DNA from: an uncultured Bacteroidia bacterium | GTDB taxonomy: Bacteria; Bacteroidota; Bacteroidia; Bacteroidales; F082 | Assembly (NCBI GenBank): GCA_902799345.1 | Contig: CADBZW010000001.1 | Span: forward strand, 62,001 to 126,000 | Length of the DNA stretch: 64,000 nt | Reading direction: 5' to 3' | Shown: positions 16,120 to 24,085 of the stretch, in pieces | Position numbering within the stretch: position 1 is the first letter of the stretch | How the letters are laid out: every line of letters begins with the position of its first letter | The notes under the pieces: model-generated | Databases searched by the model: none | What the model saw: only the letters and a program-made list of their open reading frames with translations | Told to the model about the DNA's origin: nothing | Translations under genes and position numbers: made by a program

Positions 16120-16898
16120 AGTTGGGAAAGTTTAATGGCAAAGACGTTTGTATTAGTCCTTCAGCCAAGATTGGAAAAAACGTGCGTATTGGCGACCGTA
16201 CCATTATTTATGATAATGTGGTAATAGGTGATAATACGATTGTATGCAATGATTGTGTCATAGGAGAACCACTTAATTCATATTATTCGGATTGGGATAA
16301 ATACGATAATCCCGAAACTATTATTGGGGGTAACTCATTGATTCGTAGCCATACTATCATCTATGCAGGCAACGTTATTGGGGATTACTTCCAGACGGGA
16401 CACCGGGTGACGGTTCGCGAAAACACTGTTTTGGGATCTCATTGTAGCTTGGGTACGCTTGATGACATCCAAGGTTATTCTCGTTTTGGCGATTATTGTC
16501 GTTTGCATAGCAATGTGCACATAGGTATGCATTCAACTCTTGGTAGTTTCGTTTTCGTGTATCCTTATGTGGTTTTTACAAATGACCCTACACCGCCAAG
16601 CGATATTTGCATCGGTCCTACAGTGGGTGACTTCTCCCAAATAGCAACTGGTAGCGTGCTTTTGCCTGGTGTAAAAATTGGCAAGCATTGTCTGGTCGGA
16701 GCTGGTAGTTCTGTGACTAAGGATGTCCCAGACTATCAATTAGTCTTTGGCGCTCCTGCTAAGGTTATTAAGGATGTGAGGGAGATAAAAGACCGTGATA
16801 CGGGTGAGCCACATTATCCATGGCCAATGCGGTTTGAACGCAATATGCCTTGGCAAGGAATTGGCTTTGAAAAATGGAATAATAATTGTGACAAATGA
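16116..16898 (+). CDS. left-handed beta-helix N-acetyltransferase (FdtC/QdtC-like)
   Basis: A 260-residue hexapeptide protein with a long helix (ISPSAKIGKNVRIGDRTIIYDNVVIGDNTIV to LPGVKIGKHCLVGAGSSVTKDVPDYQLVFGAPAKVI) and a C-terminal extension containing HYPWPMRF and MPW. Length and tail agree with the acetyl-CoA-dependent enzymes that N-acetylate dTDP-3-amino-3,6-dideoxyhexoses. Its position between the ketoisomerases and the matching aminotransferase, with 4-bp overlaps on both sides, supports a complete module for dTDP-Fuc3NAc or dTDP-Qui3NAc once dTDP-4-keto-6-deoxyglucose is supplied by rml genes elsewhere. Confidence 0.85.
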   Translation: MKLGKFNGKDVCISPSAKIGKNVRIGDRTIIYDNVVIGDNTIVCNDCVIGEPLNSYYSDWDKYDNPETIIGGNSLIRSHTIIYAGNVIGDYFQTGHRVTVRENTVLGSHCSLGTLDDIQGYSRFGDYCRLHSNVHIGMHSTLGSFVFVYPYVVFTNDPTPPSDICIGPTVGDFSQIATGSVLLPGVKIGKHCLVGAGSSVTKDVPDYQLVFGAPAKVIKDVREIKDRDTGEPHYPWPMRFERNMPWQGIGFEKWNNNCDK

Positions 16899-18049
16899 TT
16901 TCCTTTCTTTCACTTAAAGAAGTTACCGCTTTACATGGTGGCGAAATCAATGCGGCTGTCGCTCGCGTAGTCAACAGCGGCTGGTACCTGCAAGGCAAAG
17001 AGAATGAGAAGTTTGAAAAAGACTATGCCGATTATATCGGTACGAAATATGCCGTGGGTTGCGCCAATGGCTTGGATGCCTTGATTTGGATCTTCCGCGC
17101 CTATGTAGAACTGGGCGTAATGCAACATGGCGACGAGGTGATTGTGCCTGCCAATACCTATATTGCTACGATATTGGCCATCACCGAAAACGGATTGAAG
17201 CCCGTGCTCGTGGAGCCTCGTTTTGATACCTTGGAAATCGATGACGAAAGTATTGAGGAGCGCATCACACCCAAGACCAAGGCAATTTGCATCGTGCATT
17301 TGTATGGCCGTTGCGCCTATACCGAGAGAATCGGAGCGTTGTGTGAGAAGTATCACCTGAAACTTGTCGAAGACAATGCCCAAGCCCATGGCTGTTATGC
17401 CGCAACTAACAACTCTAAACTTGCAACAGACTCTCAACTCTCAACCTTCAACGCTCAACTAAAAAGAACCGGAAGCATCGGAGATGCTGCAGGTCATTCC
17501 TTCTATCCTGGAAAGAACCTCGGTGCTTTGGGCGATGGTGGTGCCGTGACCACTAACAACAAGACCTTGGCTGATATGGTCAGGACGTTGGCCAACTATG
17601 GCAGCGAACGGAAATATGTGTTCGGCTATCGAGGCCGAAACAGCCGTCTGGACGAGATTCAGGCAGCCGTCTTGGATGTGAAGCTGAAGCATCTTGACGA
17701 TGACAACGCTCACCGTCAAGCCATTGCGGCATATTATTATGACAACATCACAAATCCTTTGCTGAAGTTGCCATTTCGACTGAACGATGCACAAAATGTC
17801 TATCATATATTCCCCGTTTTTTGTGAAAGACGCGACGAATTGCAAGATTATTTGACTGAAAATGGTGTGCAGACCTTGATCCATTATCCGATTCCGCCAC
17901 ACAAGCAAAGGTGTTATTCAGAGTGGAACGGAATGGAATTACCCATCACAGAGAAGATTCATCGCGAAGAGTTGAGCCTGCCCATCAGCCCAGTTTTGAC
18001 GATGGAAGAAGCCAAACAAGTGGTGGAATTGTTAAATGCATGGAAATGA
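16895..18049 (+). CDS. FdtB/QdtB-type dTDP-3-keto-6-deoxyhexose aminotransferase with repeat-derived insertion
   Basis: A PLP aminotransferase with LKPVLVEP, VHLYGRCAYTE, D160 in VEDNAQAHG, Schiff-base K207 in HSFYPGKNLGALGDGG, RNSRLDEIQAAVL and the C-terminal IHYPIPPHKQRCY. These match enzymes that aminate the C3 ketone of dTDP-6-deoxyhexoses, and the ketoisomerase/acetyltransferase context agrees. Between HG (166) and RTGSIGDAAG the family normally has a few residues; here about 20 extra residues (170-190, rich in N, S, T, L) are encoded by 7-bp-phased repeats. The insertion keeps frame and lies in a surface loop close to the active-site lysine segment. The insertion could impair the enzyme; that is untested. 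Confidence 0.88.
   Translation: MISFLSLKEVTALHGGEINAAVARVVNSGWYLQGKENEKFEKDYADYIGTKYAVGCANGLDALIWIFRAYVELGVMQHGDEVIVPANTYIATILAITENGLKPVLVEPRFDTLEIDDESIEERITPKTKAICIVHLYGRCAYTERIGALCEKYHLKLVEDNAQAHGCYAATNNSKLATDSQLSTFNAQLKRTGSIGDAAGHSFYPGKNLGALGDGGAVTTNNKTLADMVRTLANYGSERKYVFGYRGRNSRLDEIQAAVLDVKLKHLDDDNAHRQAIAAYYYDNITNPLLKLPFRLNDAQNVYHIFPVFCERRDELQDYLTENGVQTLIHYPIPPHKQRCYSEWNGMELPITEKIHREELSLPISPVLTMEEAKQVVELLNAWK
17404..17459 (+). repeat. degenerate heptanucleotide repeat inside a coding sequence (8 units)
   Basis: Eight consecutive 7-base units of the kind AACTCTA, AACTTGC, TCTCAAC, CTTCAAC and GCTCAAC keep a strict 7-bp period over 56 bases. The central two are identical. Because 21 bp equals 7 codons, the reading frame cycles through three frames of the unit. 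CTCAACT-type runs occur between genes in Bacteroidota; here one sits in frame in the aminotransferase gene. Confidence 0.8.
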
Positions 18050-19029
18050 TTGAGAATCCATTGGCGTCTATAGTGGTAGTTGCCTATAACCAACAACAAT
18101 CCTTGCCCAAAACATTGGATTCATTATTGGCGCAAAAAGTGGATTTCCCGTTTGAGATCGTGGTGGGTGAGGATTGCTCGACCGACAATACTCGTAAGGT
18201 GCTGAAAGGCTATGTCGAGCGTTATCCTGACATCATCAAGCCCATTTATAACGACACCAACAAGGGCGTTTTGGGCAACTATGTCTCGACACTTGAGCAA
18301 TGTAAGGGCAAGTATATAGCAGGCTGTGCGGGTGATGACTATTGGAACGATCCGGAAAAACTACAGATGCAGGCGGAAATAATGGAGCAAAACCCAGAGG
18401 TTGGACTGGTGTATACTGATGTCAATGTGGATTCGGTGGTTACTAATCAACAATATGTAAAAGCCTGCCAAGAACCTCAGGATAATCTTTTCACGCAGTT
18501 GCTTCATGGTTGTTTCATAACAGCACCCACGGCTTGTTTCCGATCGGAATTGCTTCAATACGTGCATTTTGAAGAGTTCCAAAAGTTGGGTTTTATCATG
18601 GAGGATTATCCTATGTGGCTGACTTTCAGTGTGTATACCAAGTTTTGCCATTTGAAGCGCCCAACGATAACCTATCGGATAGAACGAAGTTTCATCAACG
18701 ACCCAAAGACGGTGTCGTTGCATGCGGTCAAGTTTGATGAAAACACTACCGCCATTCGGCTTCATTTCTTGAAGAAGTATCCTGACAAGACTGATTTGAC
18801 CGAGAATGAAATATTGGATGCCCACAACAAGATTGGCTATTTGGCGGGTCTGAACATGAATGACAGGGAGTTTGCTTTGAAGTATGTCAGTCAAATGCAC
18901 GATAGGACTCCTTATGTGAAACGACTAACGACGATTTGCAAGTCGCCCTTACTTTTTGGTCTGTATCAGAAGTACAGAGCTTTGACGGGTAAGAAACGCT
19001 CGGCTTTGGAGATGTATTTTGGCATGTGA
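18046..19029 (+). CDS. glycosyltransferase family 2
   Basis: ASIVVVAYNQQQSLPKTLDSLLAQ, VVGEDCSTDNTRKVL and the metal site GCAGDDYWNDPEKLQMQ identify a GT2 enzyme of the same broad group as 7960 and 10388 (GDDYWxDPxKLQ) but not a close duplicate. I chose ATG 18046, which gives the ATGA overlap with the aminotransferase stop; ATG 18040 adds two residues. The acceptor half includes ITAPTACFRSEL and MEDYPMWL. Probably adds the 3-acetamido sugar or the next residue; the substrate is not readable. Confidence 0.9.
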   Translation: MIENPLASIVVVAYNQQQSLPKTLDSLLAQKVDFPFEIVVGEDCSTDNTRKVLKGYVERYPDIIKPIYNDTNKGVLGNYVSTLEQCKGKYIAGCAGDDYWNDPEKLQMQAEIMEQNPEVGLVYTDVNVDSVVTNQQYVKACQEPQDNLFTQLLHGCFITAPTACFRSELLQYVHFEEFQKLGFIMEDYPMWLTFSVYTKFCHLKRPTITYRIERSFINDPKTVSLHAVKFDENTTAIRLHFLKKYPDKTDLTENEILDAHNKIGYLAGLNMNDREFALKYVSQMHDRTPYVKRLTTICKSPLLFGLYQKYRALTGKKRSALEMYFGM

Positions 19030-19031
19030 TT

Positions 19032-20738
19032 ATGAATGAGAAAAATAAAATGAAGAAAGCATTGACCCCAAACTGGAGTGTTATATTGATGCTTCTACTC
19101 ATCATGGTATTGTATTCTGTAATCAATTGGATGACACCGCTATGGTGTGACGACCTTGATTATGGTCACGCAGGCCATACTTTAGGAGATATTGCCCATA
19201 GGGAGGTGCATGACTATTTCCATGCCAATGGTAGAATCTTTTCTCATACCCTTGTTCAACTGTTTGCAGGAATAATAGGGAAACCATTGTTTAACCTGTT
19301 AAATCCTGTCATGACGATGATTATGGTGGCGTTGCTTCCAGTAGTGGCAGGCGAGGAGTTGAAAGTTGGTACCAATAAATGGAGATGGGTGTTTCTGATT
19401 TCATTGTCTCTGTTGTTGGTGTGGTTTGTGTTGCCAGACCAATACATCACTATGTTCATGATAGCGGGGAGTTCAAATTATATTTGGGCTGCTGTGCTGA
19501 ACCTGCTTTTTGTGTATGTTTTTACGCAACATTTGACAAAGGGACAAGTGCTGAAAGGTTGGCAATGGGCATGTGTCATTATGTTGTCGTTTTTCGCAGG
19601 TGCCTGGATGGAGATGTATTCTATTGCATTAGCTCCCGGTCTGTTTTTATTTTTGTTGCATCATAGAAAAAAGGTCAACAAGCAAATGGTTTTTGCTTTC
19701 ATTTGCTATGCGGTGGGAACTGTTGTTGTAGTGCTAGCTCCAGGTAATTTTGAACGGCAAGGACAATCTGTCGGCGGGCATCCCGCATTTGTTACTTGGG
19801 TAGTGACCCAATTGGAATTGGCAATCAGGTTCAAACTAATTTGGGTATGGTTGCTGTCGCTAGCTCTTCTTATAATTGAGGTGGTAAAGAAACAATATAC
19901 GATTAAAACGTTTATTGAGAAAAACTTAATTTGGCTTGTAGGAATCGCAGTGTCTTATGTTTTCTTGTTTGTTTCAGGGGTCACCTCCTATAGGTCGCAA
20001 TGGGCAATCTATTTGTTCAGTTTTGTCATCTTGTTCTCTTTACTAAAAAAGATACAAGTGCGAAACTTGTTTTATGCCTTGACGTCATTGTTGTTCTTGG
20101 TGATTGTCGTTGCTGATTTCATCAAGGAATGTATGGCTTGCTCTGTAAAAAAAGAAGCGGCTGCAGAAATGTTGTATCAGGCCCGGACCGGATCCTTGAC
20201 GGAAGGAAACTACTATTTATGGCCCGAATCTGTGCTAACGAGAAAATCAATTCCAGTTCCTACGGGAGTGAATGGAAGTTGGCCAGGCAACTCATTTGCG
20301 GCATTCCACCATTTGGATAGATTTGTCATTATGCCGAAGGAGGCTTATGCCTTTTGTTCAGGAAGTGAGTCATATAATGCTTTGTATTATGGAGTGCTGC
20401 CCATAGTTAACGGCATGGCGATTGCGGAGATAGATGAAGGAGCGTCAAGTCTTTCACTGGCATACGATTATGATATCCCTTTTGCGTATGTGCTTCGAAA
20501 TCAGCCTGCTCGATTGCTTCAAGCATTGGGATGTAGTGGAACAACAAGAAAAGTTTACAATTCAAGGGGATTGTTGTTGGAGAAGGAGCAATCTTTGGCG
20601 TCGGTGAGTAGCGTTTCTGATGCAAAGGAAGGTGTTTTTGCATTTGATTACCGAGGGGTGCGCTATATGGCTGTCCCTATTGAAATGCTCCAACCAAAAT
20701 ACGAAGCTGCAATAAAAAACGTGACCATTGTAAATTGA
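19032..20738 (+). CDS. polytopic membrane protein, DUF6056-like (GtrC-type candidate)
   Basis: A 568-residue protein with about ten hydrophobic segments in the first 370 residues and a large C-terminal soluble domain. The first extracytoplasmic loop carries WCDDLDYGHAGHTLGDIAHRE, with paired acidic residues where GT-C transferases keep their catalytic aspartates; I recall this pattern from DUF6056. It precedes gtrA and gtrB with tight coupling, the arrangement of three-gene systems that glycosylate O-antigen in the periplasm, where the serotype-specific gtrC gene is a GT-C enzyme of this size. A periplasmic glycosyltransferase using the GtrB lipid-linked sugar is therefore likely. ATG 19032 is preferred to GTG 19026. 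Confidence 0.7.
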   Translation: MNEKNKMKKALTPNWSVILMLLLIMVLYSVINWMTPLWCDDLDYGHAGHTLGDIAHREVHDYFHANGRIFSHTLVQLFAGIIGKPLFNLLNPVMTMIMVALLPVVAGEELKVGTNKWRWVFLISLSLLLVWFVLPDQYITMFMIAGSSNYIWAAVLNLLFVYVFTQHLTKGQVLKGWQWACVIMLSFFAGAWMEMYSIALAPGLFLFLLHHRKKVNKQMVFAFICYAVGTVVVVLAPGNFERQGQSVGGHPAFVTWVVTQLELAIRFKLIWVWLLSLALLIIEVVKKQYTIKTFIEKNLIWLVGIAVSYVFLFVSGVTSYRSQWAIYLFSFVILFSLLKKIQVRNLFYALTSLLFLVIVVADFIKECMACSVKKEAAAEMLYQARTGSLTEGNYYLWPESVLTRKSIPVPTGVNGSWPGNSFAAFHHLDRFVIMPKEAYAFCSGSESYNALYYGVLPIVNGMAIAEIDEGASSLSLAYDYDIPFAYVLRNQPARLLQALGCSGTTRKVYNSRGLLLEKEQSLASVSSVSDAKEGVFAFDYRGVRYMAVPIEMLQPKYEAAIKNVTIVN

Positions 20739-21133
20739 ATTTTCCAAGAGAAAAAATAGGAGAATTTGTTCGCTTTTGCCTTGTGGGTGCCGCTGCTACA
20801 GCCATACACTACGGCATTTATATTGCTATTATTCGTTGCTTCCACATAGAGGAGGGGTTGTGGACCAATGTGGCCTACACTGTGGGATATGTGTTGAGTT
20901 GGTTTGTCAATCTGTATTTGACGGCTCGTTTCACATTCCGAGAGAAAGTTACGGTGAAAAGAGGCATGGGCTTTGCCGTGTCTCATGGTGTCAATTATGC
21001 GTTACATATCTTGTTTTTGAACTTGTTTCTATATGTTGGTGTGCCGCAGCAATGGGCGCCAATACCAGTGTATTGTATTGTGGTTCCCATCAATTTCATT
21101 TTGGTCAGAACAGTATTTAAAAAGTTGAAATGA
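20735..21133 (+). CDS. gtrA: GtrA-like lipid-linked sugar flippase
   Basis: A 132-residue protein with four predicted membrane helices. FVRFCLVGAAATAIHYGIY, VAYTVGYVLSWFVNLYLTARFTFRE and PINFILVRTVF match the GtrA family, thought to flip undecaprenyl-phosphate-glucose or similar lipids to the periplasm. The only reasonable start is TTG at 20735: TTGA overlaps the previous stop by 4 bp, and the next in-frame Met lies too far inside. The end overlaps gtrB by 4 bp. Translation of all three genes is therefore probably coupled. Confidence 0.9.
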   Translation: MNFPREKIGEFVRFCLVGAAATAIHYGIYIAIIRCFHIEEGLWTNVAYTVGYVLSWFVNLYLTARFTFREKVTVKRGMGFAVSHGVNYALHILFLNLFLYVGVPQQWAPIPVYCIVVPINFILVRTVFKKLK

Positions 21134-22071
21134 TGAAAAAAGTCAGTATTCTGGTTCCTTGTTACAATGAGGAGCAATCCCTCCCGTTGCTGTACGAGGA
21201 ATTGATAAAGGTCATAGATAACCTTCCTGATTATGAATGGGAAATGTTGTTTGTCAATGATGGAAGCAAGGATGGTACAATGAATGTTTTGGCTTCCATG
21301 CGAGAGAAGGACAAACGAGTAAACTATCTGGATTTGAGTCGCAACTTTGGGAAGGAAAACGCCATGCTGGCGGGTTTTGATTTTGTTACTGGCGATTGCA
21401 TGATTCTTATGGATGCCGATTTGCAGGATCCCCCCACGTTGATACCTGACATGCTCAAAGAATGGGAAAATGGCTATCAGGATGTGTATGCAAAACGTCG
21501 CGATAGGGGAAAAGAATCTTGGTTGAGGAAAAAGTTGAGCATGTTGTTCTATAGAATCCTTGACCATTCCACTCGGTTCGACATCTTGCAGAATGTCGGA
21601 GATTTCCGCTTGCTCGACCGCCAGTGTATTGATGCATTGCGTAGGATGAGGGAAACCGAACGCTATACCAAGGGCATGTTTTGTTGGATAGGATTCAACA
21701 AAAAAGAGGTGGTGTTTGACAGGGGCGACCGCAAAGCAGGTGATAGCAAATGGAACTTCAAGTCCCTCTTCAACTTGGCGATTGAGGGTATTACTTCTTT
21801 TACCACGGCTCCTTTGCGTTTTGCAACCGTTGTTGGTTTCGTTATTGCTTTCTGCGCTTTCATGGCAGGTTTGTTCTATTTGGTTAAGACCATTATTTTT
21901 GGAGACCAAGCTAGAGGCTTTACCACATTGATAGTATTCATTTCGTTCTTTGGAGGGCTCCAATTGATGGCTATAGGTATATTGGGTGAATATTTGGGGC
22001 GTATTTTCAATGAAGTAAAAGGACGTCCGGTTTATTTGGCCAATACTTATAATGGGGAACCGGTAAAGTAA
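21130..22071 (+). CDS. gtrB: GtrB-like polyprenyl-phosphate glycosyltransferase
   Basis: N-terminal GT2 domain of the DPM1/GtrB group: VSILVPCYNEEQSLPLLYEEL, FVNDGSKDGT, LSRNFGKENAMLAGFD and the metal-binding MDADLQDPP, then FRLLDRQ and RGDRKAGDSKWNF. Two C-terminal membrane helices lie at about 225-250 and 265-290. Such enzymes make polyprenyl-phosphate-glucose (or another hexose) from the UDP-sugar on the cytoplasmic face. With gtrA and the DUF6056-like protein this forms a complete donor, flippase and periplasmic transfer set. It starts with ATG overlapping the gtrA stop. Confidence 0.92.
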   Translation: MMKKVSILVPCYNEEQSLPLLYEELIKVIDNLPDYEWEMLFVNDGSKDGTMNVLASMREKDKRVNYLDLSRNFGKENAMLAGFDFVTGDCMILMDADLQDPPTLIPDMLKEWENGYQDVYAKRRDRGKESWLRKKLSMLFYRILDHSTRFDILQNVGDFRLLDRQCIDALRRMRETERYTKGMFCWIGFNKKEVVFDRGDRKAGDSKWNFKSLFNLAIEGITSFTTAPLRFATVVGFVIAFCAFMAGLFYLVKTIIFGDQARGFTTLIVFISFFGGLQLMAIGILGEYLGRIFNEVKGRPVYLANTYNGEPVK

Positions 22072-22112
22072 AAACCCAAGCTTGTTTTTGCGTGGTCTGA
22101 AGTCGTTTTGCT

Positions 22113-23102
22113 ATGAAAAACAAAATCAACATTATAATTCCTGTATATAACGCATTTGCGTTTTTGGGAGAGTGCTTGGATTGTATTAGAAATCAGAGTG
22201 GCAAGGATTGGATTTGCTATCTGGTGAATGATGGTTCTACTGACAATAGTCAGTTGATAATAGATGAGTATTGTTCCCTTGATGACAGATTTGTCGGTAT
22301 GAGCAAACCGAATGAAGGCTCGCCGGCTAAAACTATTCGATACGCATTAAAACATATTGATTCGGGATTTGTAACAGCTATTGGTGATGATGATTTCGTG
22401 AGTGCAGATTTTGTAGAGAAACTAATGTCGCGACAGCGAGAGACAGAAGCTGATATAGTGGTTCCCCATATGTGCTGCTATAAGGATGATGTGAGTAGTA
22501 TTTTGTGGACAAAGCCTGATGATTTGTTTGATTTTGAACAAGTTGTTGATGGGAAAACGGCTTGTTTGTTGACGCTTCCAGATTGGATTATAGGAATGAA
22601 TGGCGCATTGATTAGGAAAGAATTGTTGGATAGTACAGCAGAGGGGGAATGGTCATATTCAGATGAATTACAAGAAAGGGAAATGTTGGTGCAATGCAAA
22701 CGGGTTGCATTCACTGACGCTAAATACTATTATCGTTTTAACCCGGGAAGTATAACCAAATCGGTTTCTCCTTTTGCATTTGAAAAATCTATCATAGAAG
22801 CCCAATTAGTAGAGTTTGCCAAAAAGAATTATCCTGACAATAAATCTTTGATTCAGGAATTATCATATAAACACTTCTCAGGATTGCAAAGCAATATTGT
22901 GCGATTTGAAACGCTGAAAAACAGGTTCTCGGTTGAGCAATGTCAAAGAATAGAGAAAGTGATGGCATATTCTTATGAATTGACGGATATTTCTGAGGTT
23001 TTTAAGAGGAGTTTGAAATGGGGCTTGGCTGTTTTGTTGTTAAGACGATTTGAATGGTATCAGGCTTTTGTCATCAAACATTTTAAGAAAAAGGAGTTAT
23101 GA
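22113..23102 (+). CDS. glycosyltransferase family 2
   Basis: INIIIPVYNAFAFLGECLDCIRNQ, YLVNDGSTDNSQLIIDEY and the metal site TAIGDDDFVSADFVEKL near residue 95, then ELQEREMLVQCKRVAF and YYYRFNPGSITKS, a standard EpsJ-like GT2. AT-rich compared with gtrB. It is separated from gtrB by 41 bp, in which I see no promoter element, and overlaps the next gene by 4 bp. Donor and acceptor unknown. Confidence 0.9.
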   Translation: MKNKINIIIPVYNAFAFLGECLDCIRNQSGKDWICYLVNDGSTDNSQLIIDEYCSLDDRFVGMSKPNEGSPAKTIRYALKHIDSGFVTAIGDDDFVSADFVEKLMSRQRETEADIVVPHMCCYKDDVSSILWTKPDDLFDFEQVVDGKTACLLTLPDWIIGMNGALIRKELLDSTAEGEWSYSDELQEREMLVQCKRVAFTDAKYYYRFNPGSITKSVSPFAFEKSIIEAQLVEFAKKNYPDNKSLIQELSYKHFSGLQSNIVRFETLKNRFSVEQCQRIEKVMAYSYELTDISEVFKRSLKWGLAVLLLRRFEWYQAFVIKHFKKKEL

Positions 23103-24085
23103 ATACCGCTATTCTCCTTGTTACGTTTAACCGCCCCAACCATACACGTAGGGTTTTGGAGGCTATTATGGCCGTCCAACCTAAAGAATTGTATGTCTTT
23201 CAAGATGGCGCACGAGAAGACAATATTGAAGACATAGAGAAATGTGCCAAAGTACGAAGAGTCGTAGAGGAATTGACCAAGGATACTGATGTTCTGCTGC
23301 ACACGAATTACTCCGAAAGGAATCTTGGCTGTGGTGCAGGCCCCATGACGGGCATCAGCTGGTTTTTCAGCCAAGTGGAGAGGGGCATTGTGATGGAGGA
23401 TGACTGCCTGCCGCATCCTGATTTCTTCGGTTATTGTGAAGAACTGCTTGAAAAGTATAAGGATGATGAAAAAGTGCTTTTCATCAACTCCACGCTTTAT
23501 GACGACCGATGGAAGTGCGACGCTTCGTATGACTTTTCTCGTTATATGGTGACGGGTGCATGGGCAGGTTGGCGCAGGACATGGCAAGGCTTTGACTTGG
23601 ACTTGAAGGATTTGGATGCCACGGCATTCCGTAAGCATGTGCTGCAACTGACTGGCAATAGGGCAGAGGCCAACTGGTGGTTTTCCATCGTCAAGGAAAT
23701 CCAACAGGATGAACGCAAGAAATCCTATTGGGACTACCAAATGCAAATCCACCTGTTTCGCAACAGCGCCTTGACCATTCATCCCAAAGTGAATTTGGTG
23801 AGTAACATCGGCTTTGATGGCGCAGGCACGCATACCTTGAGCAACAACGATAATCGTGGCGACCGTGAAGTGTTCCCGATTTTGCCTTTGACGCATCCAA
23901 CGGCTCAAGTGGTTGACAAGGAAAGGGATGCCCGTTGTTGGGCAAAGACCCAAAGTAAAGGCTGGTTGAAGGATGAAATCAATTATTTGTATGAGTGTCT
24001 TTTGTGGTCCGATGGTTTTGGCCATACAATCCTGATGCAGTACAAGAAAATGCGGGGCAAAGGCATTAATACCAGAAAAGTATGA
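23099..24085 (+). CDS. GNT-I-like nucleotide-diphospho-sugar transferase
   Basis: AILLVTFNRPNHTRRVLEAI, LYVFQDGAR, NLGCGAGPMTGISWFFSQVERGIVMEDDCLPHPDFFGYCEELLE, then GAWAGWRRTWQGFDL. The EDDC motif and spacing resemble the GNT-I/PF03071 type of GT-A enzymes, which use UDP-GlcNAc in eukaryotes; bacterial members occur in capsule loci with unknown donors. The C-terminal half (NWWFSIVKEI, YWDYQMQIHLF, NLVSNIGFDGAGTH) is also typical. Joined to both neighbours by 4-bp overlaps. Confidence 0.8.
   Translation: MNTAILLVTFNRPNHTRRVLEAIMAVQPKELYVFQDGAREDNIEDIEKCAKVRRVVEELTKDTDVLLHTNYSERNLGCGAGPMTGISWFFSQVERGIVMEDDCLPHPDFFGYCEELLEKYKDDEKVLFINSTLYDDRWKCDASYDFSRYMVTGAWAGWRRTWQGFDLDLKDLDATAFRKHVLQLTGNRAEANWWFSIVKEIQQDERKKSYWDYQMQIHLFRNSALTIHPKVNLVSNIGFDGAGTHTLSNNDNRGDREVFPILPLTHPTAQVVDKERDARCWAKTQSKGWLKDEINYLYECLLWSDGFGHTILMQYKKMRGKGINTRKV

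Noticed and set aside
20995-21963. A 322-codon open frame on the - strand opposite gtrA/gtrB.
   Set aside because: It is antisense to two well-supported genes and shows no recognisable domain.
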